Assembly (NCBI GenBank): GCA_017857815.1 | Contig: JAFMCL010000009.1 | Location: forward strand, 16,387 to 80,386 | DNA length: 64,000 bases | Source: Flavobacteriaceae bacterium | GTDB taxonomy: Bacteria; Bacteroidota; Bacteroidia; Flavobacteriales; Flavobacteriaceae | Direction: 5' to 3' | Shown here: positions 28,384-37,457 of the stretch, piece after piece | Position numbering within the stretch: position 1 is the first letter of the stretch | Layout: each line of letters starts with the position of its first letter | Program-made: the position numbers and the translations under genes | The notes under the pieces: generated by a model | What the model was told of the DNA's origin: nothing | The model's input: only the letters and a program-made list of their open reading frames with translations | Database searches by the model: none

Positions 28384-29525
28384 GTTTAGAATCCCTCATA
28401 CCGGTCTCTGAGGAAGCTATTTTATCTATGGTTTTACATCCCAAGCAGGCTTTGGGGAGGAATATAGAAATTCATACTAAACAGTCTGGTTTCCCAGAAA
28501 TTCAAGGTTGTAAAATTGCAATCATCGGTTTGGAAGAAACTAGAAACGCTTTTTTCCCTGTAGTTGGTTATCAATTAGACGATTTCAGAAAATCATTTTA
28601 TCAATTATTTCCTGGAAATTGGAATTTCAAAATTTGTGACCTAGGCGACTTGCCTAACGGAGAAACTCCAGAGGATACTTATTTTGCTTTAAAAGAGATT
28701 TGTCATTATTTAAAACAAATTAATGTAGTAACCATTGTTTTAGGAGGAAGTCACGATATGGTTTTTCCACTATATGAGTCCTACCAAATGAATAAGCAAT
28801 TGGTAAATTTTGTGTCGGTTGACAATCAATTTGATTTTTCTCAAGAGGAGGAGTTAATTTCCGGAAGGTCTTATATGAGTAGGATTATAATGGAGCAACC
28901 CAATTACTTATTAAATTATTCAAACCTCGGCTATCAGAGTTATTACATTGCTCAAGAAGAACTGGACTTAATGGACAAGCTTCATTTTGAATCCGTAAGA
29001 TTGGGCGCTTTACTAGACGACGTGAGGCAATCAGAACCTTACTTTAGAGACGCCGACGTTGCAAGTTTTGACATGAAGTCACTTTCTTGGCAGGCAACAG
29101 GTAGCTCTTCTGGAAATCCCAATGGAATTGATGCAAGGACGATTTGCGCCCTTGCCAGATATGCAGGGATAAGCGATCGGTTAGGTATTTTCGGTTTGTT
29201 TGAATTGATTCCGTCCAATGTTTTTCATAAACTTTTAGCACAAATTGTTTGGTATTTTATTGAAGGTTTTAATTGTAGATTTTCAGAATATCCAGTTTTA
29301 ACGAGTGAGGGTTTCATTAAGTATACTGTTACATTATCTGACAGAGAACTTGTTTTTCACCAAAGTGAAAAAAGTGATAGATGGTGGATGGAAATAACAA
29401 ATGAAAGCTATCTAAGTAATAAAATAAAAACTAATACGTTATTACCATGCACACACAAAGATTATTTAGAAGCTTGCAATGACAAATTACCAGAAAAGTG
29501 GTTGAAAGCAACGAAAAGAATTTGA
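28380..29525 (+). CDS. Arginase/formimidoylglutamase-fold protein with lost metal ligands
   Basis: This 381-residue protein has the ureohydrolase fold. Motif 1 is kept (GGSHD, His125). Motif 2, normally DAHxD, is Asp148-Asn-Gln150-Phe-Asp152, so the histidine ligand is replaced by Gln. Motif 3, normally SFDxD, is SFDMK, with Lys233 replacing the second Asp. Two of six manganese ligands are therefore missing, and hydrolysis of formimidoylglutamate or arginine is unlikely. Automated annotation would probably name it formimidoylglutamase. It overlaps topA by 4 bases and lies 134 bases before gldK. A structural or regulatory role near the gliding genes is inference. Confidence 0.8.
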   Translation: MSLESLIPVSEEAILSMVLHPKQALGRNIEIHTKQSGFPEIQGCKIAIIGLEETRNAFFPVVGYQLDDFRKSFYQLFPGNWNFKICDLGDLPNGETPEDTYFALKEICHYLKQINVVTIVLGGSHDMVFPLYESYQMNKQLVNFVSVDNQFDFSQEEELISGRSYMSRIIMEQPNYLLNYSNLGYQSYYIAQEELDLMDKLHFESVRLGALLDDVRQSEPYFRDADVASFDMKSLSWQATGSSSGNPNGIDARTICALARYAGISDRLGIFGLFELIPSNVFHKLLAQIVWYFIEGFNCRFSEYPVLTSEGFIKYTVTLSDRELVFHQSEKSDRWWMEITNESYLSNKIKTNTLLPCTHKDYLEACNDKLPEKWLKATKRI

Positions 29526-29659
29526 AATGTGAGTCAAAAACCGTTTAAACAATAAAATTATTACATAACTTGGATGTTTTATGGATAAGAGAGATGTATA
29601 TAGTGAAAAAATATTTATTTTTATGCTCAAATTCTGAGGATAGGAGTTTATCATACAAT

Positions 29660-31036
29660 ATGAAAAGACTAATACTAATCGTTGTTGTCGCTTTCACTGT
29701 TTTTAGCTGCGGCAAAAAAGGCAGGGGTGAACTAATAGGGGTAAAGCAAAAAAAATGGTTTCCTGAAAAACCATACGGAATGACATTGATTGAAGGAGGA
29801 TCCTATATTATGGGAAAATCTGACGAGGATATTGCACAGTTGAATAATGCTGCTGCAAGAACAGTTACTGTTCCTTCGTTTTTCATGGATGAAACCGAAA
29901 TAACTAATTCTGAATATCTACAGTTTGTTAGATGGGTGAAAGATTCAGTAACCATGGCACTTTTGGCTAGAAAAGTAGAAGAGCTCGAATTGGGTGAAGA
30001 AAGCCAAGAGGGAATTGCTGAATTTTCTTTCAAAAACGCGGATACTTCGGATTTGAGTGAATTTCAAAAATACATGCGTGCAAATTATTATGATCTGAGT
30101 GAAGATATATACGAAGGAAGATCACTCGATTGGGATAATGATATTCGATTGAGTCCAGATGAGTATCCTGACCAAGCGTATGTAGAAGTCATAGATTCAT
30201 TATACCTACCCCCAGATTTGTGGTACAACGGTGAGATGAAGATTGACGTTTCTAAGATGATTTACAAGTACACATGGTTTGACGCCCAGGGTGCAGCAGA
30301 AGAATCTAAGAGAACCAGAAATAAATTTATAGATCGCAGACCGTTTATCAAAAAAGAAGAAGTAGAAATATATCCAGATACAACAGTATGGATAAAAGAT
30401 TTCATTTATTCCTACAACGAACCGATGCACAATGAGTATTTTTCTCACCCTGCTTTTCAAGATTATCCTGTTGTTGGGATATCATGGGGACAGGCCGTTG
30501 CGTTTTGTAATTGGAGAACTCACTTTAAGAATAGTTATCAAAAATCTAAAGGTAAACCACTCGTAAATAGTTTCAGGCTGCCCAGTGAAGCTGAATGGGA
30601 ATACGCAGCCCGTGGTGGAATTCCATCAGGAACTTATCCTTGGGGCGGACCATATTTGTTAAATGACAGGGCATGTTTTTTAGCGAACTTTAAACCATTA
30701 AGAGGGGATTATGCCTCTGATCAAGCAGTGTATACAGTGGAGGCAAGATCTTATTTGCCCAATGACTTCAACCTTTATAACATGGCAGGGAATGTTTCAG
30801 AATGGACAAATTCTTCCTATGACTCAGGTTCCTACGAATACGTTGCTTCATTAAACCCGAATTATTCTTTAAGAGAAGAAGCTAGAAAAGTAATCCGAGG
30901 AGGATCTTGGAAAGATGTTGCCTATTATCTTAGGGTAAGTTCAAGAGACTTTGAATACTCAGACACTGCAAGAAGTTATATAGGTTTTAGAACTGTACAA
31001 GATTATCTAGGAGCTTCTAAGGTTAAAATTAAATAA
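29660..31036 (+). CDS. gldK: Gliding motility/T9SS lipoprotein GldK
   Basis: This 458-residue lipoprotein (lipobox VFSC, Cys15 or so) has an FGE-sulfatase-like fold. GldK forms the periplasmic/outer-membrane ring of the type IX secretion system with GldN. Visible blocks are MTLIEGGSYIMGKSD near the start and MAGNVSEWTNSSYDSGSYE and RGGSWKD near the end. I chose the ATG at 29660 because it gives a lipoprotein signal; an ATG at 29570 would add 30 residues with no signal sense. The cysteine pair that makes FGE catalytic is absent, so it is not a sulfatase activator. It is first of gldKLMN. Confidence 0.95.
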   Translation: MKRLILIVVVAFTVFSCGKKGRGELIGVKQKKWFPEKPYGMTLIEGGSYIMGKSDEDIAQLNNAAARTVTVPSFFMDETEITNSEYLQFVRWVKDSVTMALLARKVEELELGEESQEGIAEFSFKNADTSDLSEFQKYMRANYYDLSEDIYEGRSLDWDNDIRLSPDEYPDQAYVEVIDSLYLPPDLWYNGEMKIDVSKMIYKYTWFDAQGAAEESKRTRNKFIDRRPFIKKEEVEIYPDTTVWIKDFIYSYNEPMHNEYFSHPAFQDYPVVGISWGQAVAFCNWRTHFKNSYQKSKGKPLVNSFRLPSEAEWEYAARGGIPSGTYPWGGPYLLNDRACFLANFKPLRGDYASDQAVYTVEARSYLPNDFNLYNMAGNVSEWTNSSYDSGSYEYVASLNPNYSLREEARKVIRGGSWKDVAYYLRVSSRDFEYSDTARSYIGFRTVQDYLGASKVKIK

Positions 31037-31071
31037 TTTTTTATTTTTATAAAAACAATAAATTCTATAAA

Positions 31072-31722
31072 ATGGACGATAAATTACTAAAGAAAAGGTT
31101 AAGAGGTAAAGTGGCAATGCACATGCTATTTGGTTTAGGAGGTGCAGTGGTTATTATTGGAGCACTATTTAAGATTCTCCACTTAGAAATTGGTCCAATT
31201 ACTGGAGGTTTGGTACTTGGGTTAGGATTAGGAACTGAGGCATTGATTTTTACGGTCTCAGCGCTTAATACTGGAGAGATCAAAGAAGAGCATGATGATT
31301 ATGTCAATAAGATTAAGGGAGGTAAATCAGCAACGAAACCAGCTGGAGGAGAAGAGCCTGGACTTTCTTCTAAAATTGATGAAATGCTTAAAGAAGCCAA
31401 GTTGGACGTTACATTAATGAACAACCTCACCAAAAGTATTAAGAATTTAGAAGCATCCGCACAAGCACTTTCCCCAGCTTCAAATGCAGCAGCTTCATCA
31501 GAAACTTATGCGAAACAATTATCAATTGCTACCAAAAAAATGGAGCAATTGAACGAATTATATACTAATCAAGCTAAATCAGCTGGTGACACTACTGCAT
31601 ACAATGCACAGATCGCTAGCAATGCAGACAAATTGAAAGAACAGATGGATGTGCTATCCAATAACCTTGCTTCTCTCAATCAGGTATACAACGGTATGCT
31701 TAATGCAATGAACAAAAAATAG
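31072..31722 (+). CDS. gldL: Gliding motility/T9SS inner-membrane motor protein GldL
   Basis: This 216-residue protein has two membrane helices (about 17-36 and 42-62) and a long cytoplasmic coiled-coil tail. GldL and GldM form the proton-driven motor of the type IX secretion system. Glu56 in GTEALIF corresponds to the helix-2 glutamate reported as essential in Flavobacterium johnsoniae GldL. The gene lies 35 bases after gldK and 8 before gldM. Confidence 0.95.
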   Translation: MDDKLLKKRLRGKVAMHMLFGLGGAVVIIGALFKILHLEIGPITGGLVLGLGLGTEALIFTVSALNTGEIKEEHDDYVNKIKGGKSATKPAGGEEPGLSSKIDEMLKEAKLDVTLMNNLTKSIKNLEASAQALSPASNAAASSETYAKQLSIATKKMEQLNELYTNQAKSAGDTTAYNAQIASNADKLKEQMDVLSNNLASLNQVYNGMLNAMNKK

Positions 31723-31730
31723 AGTAGAAA

Positions 31731-33311
31731 ATGGCGGGAGCAAAAGAAACACCCAGGCAGAAACTTATTAGTTTGATGTACCTGGTATTTATCACCATGC
31801 TTGCACTAAATGTGAGCAAGGAAGTACTCGATGGATTTGGTCAGATGTATGTTAAAATCAGCGATGCAAATCTCCGTGTAGCTGATGGTAATACCAATTT
31901 ATACGAGAATATTGAAGTCAACGCTCAAGAAAAGGGAGGAAAGTGGGTAGGCCACGACCGAACTGCGAAGCAAATAAAGATAGAATCGGATGCTCTATAT
32001 AACAGGATTACTGAGATAATAACCACCATTACTGAAAAACAAAGGGAAAAAGATCCTGAACTTAAGGAGTACTCTCAGATGGATAAAGGAGAGGCCTTAG
32101 ATGTAATTTTCTTTAAGGAAGGTTCTGATGCTGCTGCAAAAGAATTCTTGGACATGATCCAAAACTATAAGATGAAGGTTATTCAAGTTTTTGGAAGCCA
32201 GTATCCAGAGTATATAGAATTGGTAGAGGCTCGTTTTTATACTGGTGATCAAAACAATAGCATCAAAAATAAAGACGGTCAGGACACCCCTTGGTTAAAC
32301 TCAAATTTTGAAGGCTTTCCGTTGGTATCATCACTTGCAAAGCTGAGTATGATGCAAAATGATGTTCGTCAAACGGAACACGACGTTTTAACAACCCTCA
32401 TGGGAAAAGAGTTGAAAATGTCTTCTACGGTTAACGAATCTAATTATATCAGTCTTTTGAAAACTGAAAAAGGAGCTTACTATCAAGGAGAAACTTTTGA
32501 TGGAAGTGTAGTCTTAGGTCGAAAAGGTGGAGCGCAGAATCCTAATTCAGTAAATCTTACTATTGATGGAAGACCACTTACAACCAATGATTATGATTTG
32601 ATTGCTGGAGGTATTAAACTTAAGATCAGCGCTGGGAATCCTGGTGACCATGAAATCAAAGGTGATCTTGTTTTTCTAAGCGAAGGAAAAGAATCTAGAA
32701 TACCTGTGAATCAGTCTTTTGCTGTAATCTCAAAACCCAATTCTGCAGTTATTTCTGCAGACAAGATGAACGTTGTTTATCGTGGTGTAGAAAATCCGAT
32801 GACCATATCTATCCCTGGTATTCCTGATAATAAAGTATCAGCTTCTGCCCCTGGACTAAAGAAGGTTAAGGGAAGTAAATATAACATGACCCCTAATAAA
32901 GGAAGAGAAGTAACCATTTCTGCAAGTGGGAGCATGCCTGATGGTCAAAAAATAACAACAACTACTAAATTCAGAATCAAGGACATTCCTGCACCTCAAG
33001 GTACAGTAAGAAAACAGTCTGGATCAGTTACCATTCCTAAATCAAGTTTGGCGATCTCATCTGTGGGAGCAATGTTGGAAGATTTTGATTTCGATATTAC
33101 ACTCAAAACAGTAAGTTTTAAATTTAAAGTCCCTGGACAACCAACCATAAACATCAAAGGTAATAAGCTAGACGCTCGTGCTAAAAGTGCACTGAAGAGA
33201 GCTAAAGCAGGACAGTCAGTTCAAATTTTCGATATTAAAGTAGTAAATCCAAAAAACCCATCATACAAATTCAAGAAAATTTCACCTGTAATTTGTGAGT
33301 TGGTAAACTAA
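31731..33311 (+). CDS. gldM: Gliding motility/T9SS motor protein GldM
   Basis: This 526-residue protein has one N-terminal membrane helix (about 12-34, LMYLVFITMLALNVSKEVL) followed by a long periplasmic part of stacked domains D1-D4. Arg9 just before the helix matches the conserved arginine thought to pair with the GldL glutamate. It transmits motor rotation across the periplasm to the GldK/GldN ring. It is separated from gldL by 8 bases and from gldN by 12. Confidence 0.96.
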   Translation: MAGAKETPRQKLISLMYLVFITMLALNVSKEVLDGFGQMYVKISDANLRVADGNTNLYENIEVNAQEKGGKWVGHDRTAKQIKIESDALYNRITEIITTITEKQREKDPELKEYSQMDKGEALDVIFFKEGSDAAAKEFLDMIQNYKMKVIQVFGSQYPEYIELVEARFYTGDQNNSIKNKDGQDTPWLNSNFEGFPLVSSLAKLSMMQNDVRQTEHDVLTTLMGKELKMSSTVNESNYISLLKTEKGAYYQGETFDGSVVLGRKGGAQNPNSVNLTIDGRPLTTNDYDLIAGGIKLKISAGNPGDHEIKGDLVFLSEGKESRIPVNQSFAVISKPNSAVISADKMNVVYRGVENPMTISIPGIPDNKVSASAPGLKKVKGSKYNMTPNKGREVTISASGSMPDGQKITTTTKFRIKDIPAPQGTVRKQSGSVTIPKSSLAISSVGAMLEDFDFDITLKTVSFKFKVPGQPTINIKGNKLDARAKSALKRAKAGQSVQIFDIKVVNPKNPSYKFKKISPVICELVN

Positions 33312-33323
33312 TAACTTAAGATC

Positions 33324-34226
33324 ATGAGTCAAGTTTTAAAATCGTCATTATTCGTTCTTCTTTTCTTAAGCGGTTTTGCGGCCATTTTTGCACAAGCAAA
33401 TTTATTGAACGCTAAAGTACCACAAGAAGTTGGAGTTTTAAACGAACAACAAATAGCCGCTAATGATGAGTTGCCGATTGCCTATGGCTATGTAGACGAT
33501 CGTGATGTTCTATGGTCTAAAACCATTTGGGAGCTAATTGATTTAGACGAAAGAGTTAACTTCCCATATTATTATCCAACGGATACATTAAATCTTGGGC
33601 CAGACAGAAGATCTTTATTTGATGTTTTGAAAAAAAGTTTGAGTAAAGACCAAATAACAGAAGTATATAAATCTTCTTACTTTCAAGAAAAGCTTTCATA
33701 CAATGAGATTCAAGAGCGACTTGTCGCTATTGACACTACTGACGCTGGATATGAGCAGTACAATGCAGACGGTTTTGTTGATCCTCAATTTATAGAGAGA
33801 AGACGTATTACTGCCGCTGAAATTCGTCAGTATAAAATTAAAGGTACTTGGTATTTCGACAAACGTTTGGGTGAATTGAAATATCGTTTACTCGGCCTGT
33901 GCCCTGTCGCTCCAGACGTTGCTGTTAAAACAGCAAAGGGAGAAGAGGAAGATTTGGTTGAATTGTTCTGGGTGTGGTTTCCTGATGCAAGAATTTCTTT
34001 GAACAAAAGTAAAGTCTTTAATACGAGAAACTCATCACAACCGATCACTTATGATCACATGCTGAATTCCAGACGTTTTAATTCTATTATTTATAAAGAA
34101 GAAAATGTTTATGAAGATCGAGAAGTAAAAGACTACATATACGAGGATGCATTAAGAATTTTATTAGAATCTGAAAAAATAAAATCTGTAATACGTGACT
34201 TCGAACAAGATATGTGGAACAATTAA
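33324..34226 (+). CDS. gldN: Gliding motility/T9SS ring protein GldN
   Basis: This 300-residue secreted protein has a signal peptide (about 1-24). Conserved GldN blocks include VLWSKTIWELIDLDERVN and IKGTWYFDKRLGELKYRLLG. GldN binds GldK in the periplasmic ring of the type IX secretion system. It is the last gene of gldKLMN and is followed by a strong terminator. Confidence 0.95.
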   Translation: MSQVLKSSLFVLLFLSGFAAIFAQANLLNAKVPQEVGVLNEQQIAANDELPIAYGYVDDRDVLWSKTIWELIDLDERVNFPYYYPTDTLNLGPDRRSLFDVLKKSLSKDQITEVYKSSYFQEKLSYNEIQERLVAIDTTDAGYEQYNADGFVDPQFIERRRITAAEIRQYKIKGTWYFDKRLGELKYRLLGLCPVAPDVAVKTAKGEEEDLVELFWVWFPDARISLNKSKVFNTRNSSQPITYDHMLNSRRFNSIIYKEENVYEDREVKDYIYEDALRILLESEKIKSVIRDFEQDMWNN

Positions 34227-34246
34227 GAATTGAATTCCATATAATT

Positions 34247-34276
34247 AAAAGCGTTATCTTTCGATAACGCTTTTTT
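34247..34276 (+). terminator. Rho-independent terminator after gldN
   Basis: The stem AAAAGCGTTATC / GATAACGCTTTT with loop TTTC is followed by a T-rich run. It closes the gldKLMN operon. The next gene begins at 34288, so its promoter must overlap this hairpin or it relies on read-through. Confidence 0.88.
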
Positions 34277-34287
34277 ATTTTAACACT

Positions 34288-35343
34288 GTGTTAGACTCAA
34301 TAATTGTTGGTTTTGGAATTGCAGGCTTAAATTATGCCGAACAGCTTCGCAAACAAAATAAAGCCTTTTGTGTCATTGCTCCGAAAGATAAAAGCGCCTC
34401 TCATGTCGCGGCTGGCATAATCAATCCAACTGTATTAAAACGATACAATCCCGTTTGGAAATCTGAAGAATTTTTATACCATGCCTTACATTCTTATAAT
34501 GAAATCCAAAAATCTCTTAGCGATCAGATTTTGTACTCTAAACCAATATACCGAATCCTGAATAGTGTTTTAGAACAGAACGAGTGGAGTGTTGCAGCTT
34601 CAAAACCTTTGTTGGAAAAATACTTGACCGCTGACCTTATAAGTTCCGAAGCTTTAACACACATTCAATCTCCATTTGGTTATGGCGAGGTTCATTGTTC
34701 AGCTCGGATCGCAACCGAAAAATTAATTGAAACCTATCTCAAGGAAACTATTAAGGAGCGTTTAATCATTGATGAAATTGATTATTCCGAATTATACTTT
34801 CAGGAGAATTCAGTTTCTTTTAAGGATATTAAAGCCAAAAAAATTGTTTTCTGTGAGGGTTTTCATTCGGTGAACAATCCATTGTTTAACTACCTTCCCT
34901 TGGTCGGCTCAAAAGGTGAAATGCTTTTCATTGAGTCCAATGAACTAAGTGAAGAAGTAATCATTAAAGGTCCAATTTTCATTGTTCCCTTGGGGAAAAA
35001 CCAATTTTGGGTAGGCGCTACTTTCAATCGAACGGATAAAACTTCAAAAACCTCTGAGGAAGGTAAAAATTGGCTGATCAAAAAACTTCAACAAAACCTT
35101 TTAGCAGACTATAAAATCATTGACCATAAAGCACAAGTCAGGGCAACGGTAGTTGATCGTCGACCCCTTCTAGGCAGACATCCCAAGCATCAAAACGCTT
35201 ATATACTAAATGGTTTGGGTACAAGGGGGGTGATGATGTCTCCACTACTTTCACAATGGCTTTACGAATATATTGAAGGAAATTCCAAACTACCTCCTGA
35301 GGTTGACATTAAACGTTTTGAAAATCACTATTTTCGCAATTAA
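34288..35343 (+). CDS. FAD-dependent oxidoreductase, DAO family
   Basis: This 351-residue flavoprotein has an N-terminal Rossmann dinucleotide fold (SIIVGFGIAGLNYAEQL) and a C-terminal region typical of the D-amino-acid/glycine oxidase superfamily (VRATVVDRRPLLG; LNGLGTRGVM). The start is a GTG at 34288, just after the gldN terminator; no ATG precedes the nucleotide-binding motif. The substrate is unknown. It is often found next to gldN in Flavobacteriia, but no functional link can be read here. The next gene follows after 14 bases. Confidence 0.85.
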   Translation: MLDSIIVGFGIAGLNYAEQLRKQNKAFCVIAPKDKSASHVAAGIINPTVLKRYNPVWKSEEFLYHALHSYNEIQKSLSDQILYSKPIYRILNSVLEQNEWSVAASKPLLEKYLTADLISSEALTHIQSPFGYGEVHCSARIATEKLIETYLKETIKERLIIDEIDYSELYFQENSVSFKDIKAKKIVFCEGFHSVNNPLFNYLPLVGSKGEMLFIESNELSEEVIIKGPIFIVPLGKNQFWVGATFNRTDKTSKTSEEGKNWLIKKLQQNLLADYKIIDHKAQVRATVVDRRPLLGRHPKHQNAYILNGLGTRGVMMSPLLSQWLYEYIEGNSKLPPEVDIKRFENHYFRN

Positions 35344-35357
35344 ATTTAAGAAAACCC

Positions 35358-37268
35358 ATGCTTGACGTTCAGAGTGTTTCAGTATCATTTGGAGGAGAGG
35401 TCCTTTTCGAAAACGTATCTTTTAGAATTGCTGCTGGGGATCGCATTGGATTGATTGGTAAAAATGGAGCTGGGAAATCAACACTATTGAAATTATTAGC
35501 TCGAGAAAACAGCCCTTCCTCAGGAACACTCTCTCTCGAAAAAAGCTGTTCTATGGGTTATCTTCCGCAAGAACTAGATGTAGACGACCACCGAACGGTT
35601 CTTAATGAAACTTATCAGGCTTTTCCTGAATTGTTGAAAATTCAAGACCGGCAAGAAGAGATCAGTGCCATGTTAAATACTAGAGAGGATTATGAAAGTC
35701 AATCCTATCAGGAGTTAATCCAAGAACTTACTGATTTGGGTACTGAGTTTGAGATTTTAGGAGGCTATCAGTATGAGGCACAATCTGAGCGAATTCTAAC
35801 TGGACTTGGATTTACTCAAACCGACCTACATCAAATTACAAATACTTTTTCGGGAGGATGGAGAATGAGAATAGAGTTGGCTAAAATCTTGCTTAAAGCC
35901 CATGATATTTTGCTTTTAGATGAGCCAACCAACCACCTGGATATTGATTCCATCGAATGGCTTGAACAGTTTTTAACTAAATACAAAGGAGCAGTTGTCC
36001 TGGTTTCTCACGACATCATGTTTTTAAATAAAGTGACCAACAGAACTGTCGAAATCGTAAACAAACGTCATTTTGATTTAAAAAAATCCTATTCAGAGTT
36101 TATGAAACTTAGGGATGAAATGCGAGTACAACAGCTGGCGGCTCAGAAAAATCAAGAAAAAGAAATACAACAAACCGAAAAACTCATCGAGCGTTTTAGA
36201 GCGAAAGCTTCTAAGGCCAGTATGGCGCAATCACTTATAAAGAAACTTGACAAAGTTGACCGCATAGAAGTGGATGCGGAAGAAACGCAAGCGATGAAGC
36301 TTAAATTTCCGGTTTCTGTTCAGCCAGGCAAAATGATTTTTGAGTCCCGAGGTTTGGCAAAAAGTTATGGAGAAAAAAAGGTGCTGCATGGTGTAGACCT
36401 TTTTATCGAAAGAGGAACAAAGTTGGCTTTTGTTGGGCAAAACGGACAAGGGAAATCAACTTTAGCTAAAATTCTAGTTGATGTTTTAGAAGGGGAAGGG
36501 GAGCTAACTCGGGGTCACAATGTTAAAATCGGTTATTTTGCTCAGAATCAATCGGAAACTTTAGATCCCTCGAGGACAATACTGCAAATTGTTGAGGACG
36601 CTGCCACAAACGAAAATCGAAGTAGGGTAAGAGATTTACTCGGTGCTTTTCTTTTTCGAGGGGACACCGTTGATAAGAAAGTGAGTGTCCTGTCGGGTGG
36701 AGAACGCAACAGATTGGCTTTATGCAAGCTGTTGCTTCAACCCTTTAACGTCTTGGTTATGGATGAGCCCACCAACCACCTAGACATTCAATCTAAGCTC
36801 ATTTTAAAGGAAGCTCTCGCAAAGTTTGAGGGTACCTTACTTTTGGTTTCCCACGACAGGGATTTCCTATCGGGTCTTTGCAATCAGGTTTTAGAATTTA
36901 AAGACTTTAAGACCAAATTATATCTTGAAGGAATTAGTGCTTATTTAGAAAATAAAAAATTAAATTCTTTAAAAGAGTTGGAGAAAAACAGTCCAAAAGT
37001 CAAGAAAGAAAAGCCCAAAGATATTGACTACTCTTTACAAAAGAAGAACAAATCTATCAACAACAGACTGGCTAAGACAGAAACTGAAATTGCTGATTTG
37101 GAAAGGGAATTGAAAGCAATTGATTTAGAGTTGCAAAAAAATTATGACCAAACCATTAGTAAGCCTAACTTTTTTGAGTCTTATGAAAACAAAAAAAAGT
37201 TGTTGGTCGAATTGATGAAAAAATGGGAAGATATGGCGAGTGAAATAGAAGCTCTAAACAAAAGTTAA
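35358..37268 (+). CDS. ABC-F family ATPase (ribosome-associated)
   Basis: This 636-residue protein has two ATP-binding cassettes and no membrane segments. Walker A motifs are GKNGAGKST and GQNGQGKST, signature motifs are FSGGWRMR and LSGGERNR, and Walker B motifs are LLLDEPTNHLD and LVMDEPTNHLD. An inter-domain linker (about 240-310) and a C-terminal coiled coil (about 560-635) fit the Uup/EttA-like ABC-F group, which acts on the ribosome. The stop codon shares a base with the start of a small CPxC protein. Confidence 0.93.
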   Translation: MLDVQSVSVSFGGEVLFENVSFRIAAGDRIGLIGKNGAGKSTLLKLLARENSPSSGTLSLEKSCSMGYLPQELDVDDHRTVLNETYQAFPELLKIQDRQEEISAMLNTREDYESQSYQELIQELTDLGTEFEILGGYQYEAQSERILTGLGFTQTDLHQITNTFSGGWRMRIELAKILLKAHDILLLDEPTNHLDIDSIEWLEQFLTKYKGAVVLVSHDIMFLNKVTNRTVEIVNKRHFDLKKSYSEFMKLRDEMRVQQLAAQKNQEKEIQQTEKLIERFRAKASKASMAQSLIKKLDKVDRIEVDAEETQAMKLKFPVSVQPGKMIFESRGLAKSYGEKKVLHGVDLFIERGTKLAFVGQNGQGKSTLAKILVDVLEGEGELTRGHNVKIGYFAQNQSETLDPSRTILQIVEDAATNENRSRVRDLLGAFLFRGDTVDKKVSVLSGGERNRLALCKLLLQPFNVLVMDEPTNHLDIQSKLILKEALAKFEGTLLLVSHDRDFLSGLCNQVLEFKDFKTKLYLEGISAYLENKKLNSLKELEKNSPKVKKEKPKDIDYSLQKKNKSINNRLAKTETEIADLERELKAIDLELQKNYDQTISKPNFFESYENKKKLLVELMKKWEDMASEIEALNKS

Positions 37269-37447
37269 TGATTGAGCATTTTTTTCAATGCCCTTACTGT
37301 TGGGAAGAAATATCAATGTTATTAGACGGTTCCTTAAGCCAGACAGAATACATAGAAGATTGTGAAGTATGTTGTAATCCGATCAATATAAGCTTTCAGC
37401 AGCAAGAAGAATCCATTGTCAGCTTTTCTGCGCAAACAATGGATTAA
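37268..37447 (+). CDS. Small CPxC-type cysteine-rich protein
   Basis: This 59-residue protein starts with the ATG that overlaps the ABC-F stop codon by one base (TAATG). It carries CPYC near residue 8 and CEVCC near residue 32, the spacing of a small zinc ribbon as in the CPXCG-motif family. The sequence between the cysteine pairs is acidic. The gene lies immediately before the convergent trxB, only 10 bases away. The function is unknown; metal binding is inferred from the four to five cysteines. Confidence 0.8.
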   Translation: MIEHFFQCPYCWEEISMLLDGSLSQTEYIEDCEVCCNPINISFQQQEESIVSFSAQTMD

Positions 37448-37457
37448 AAATCAATAG

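Noticed and set aside
28380..29525. Calling the gene a formimidoylglutamase (hutG)
   Set aside because: Two metal ligands are replaced and no histidine-degradation genes are nearby, so the enzymatic name is not supported.
29660..31036. Calling GldK a sulfatase-modifying factor
   Set aside because: The catalytic cysteines are absent, and context (gldLMN) and lipobox identify GldK.
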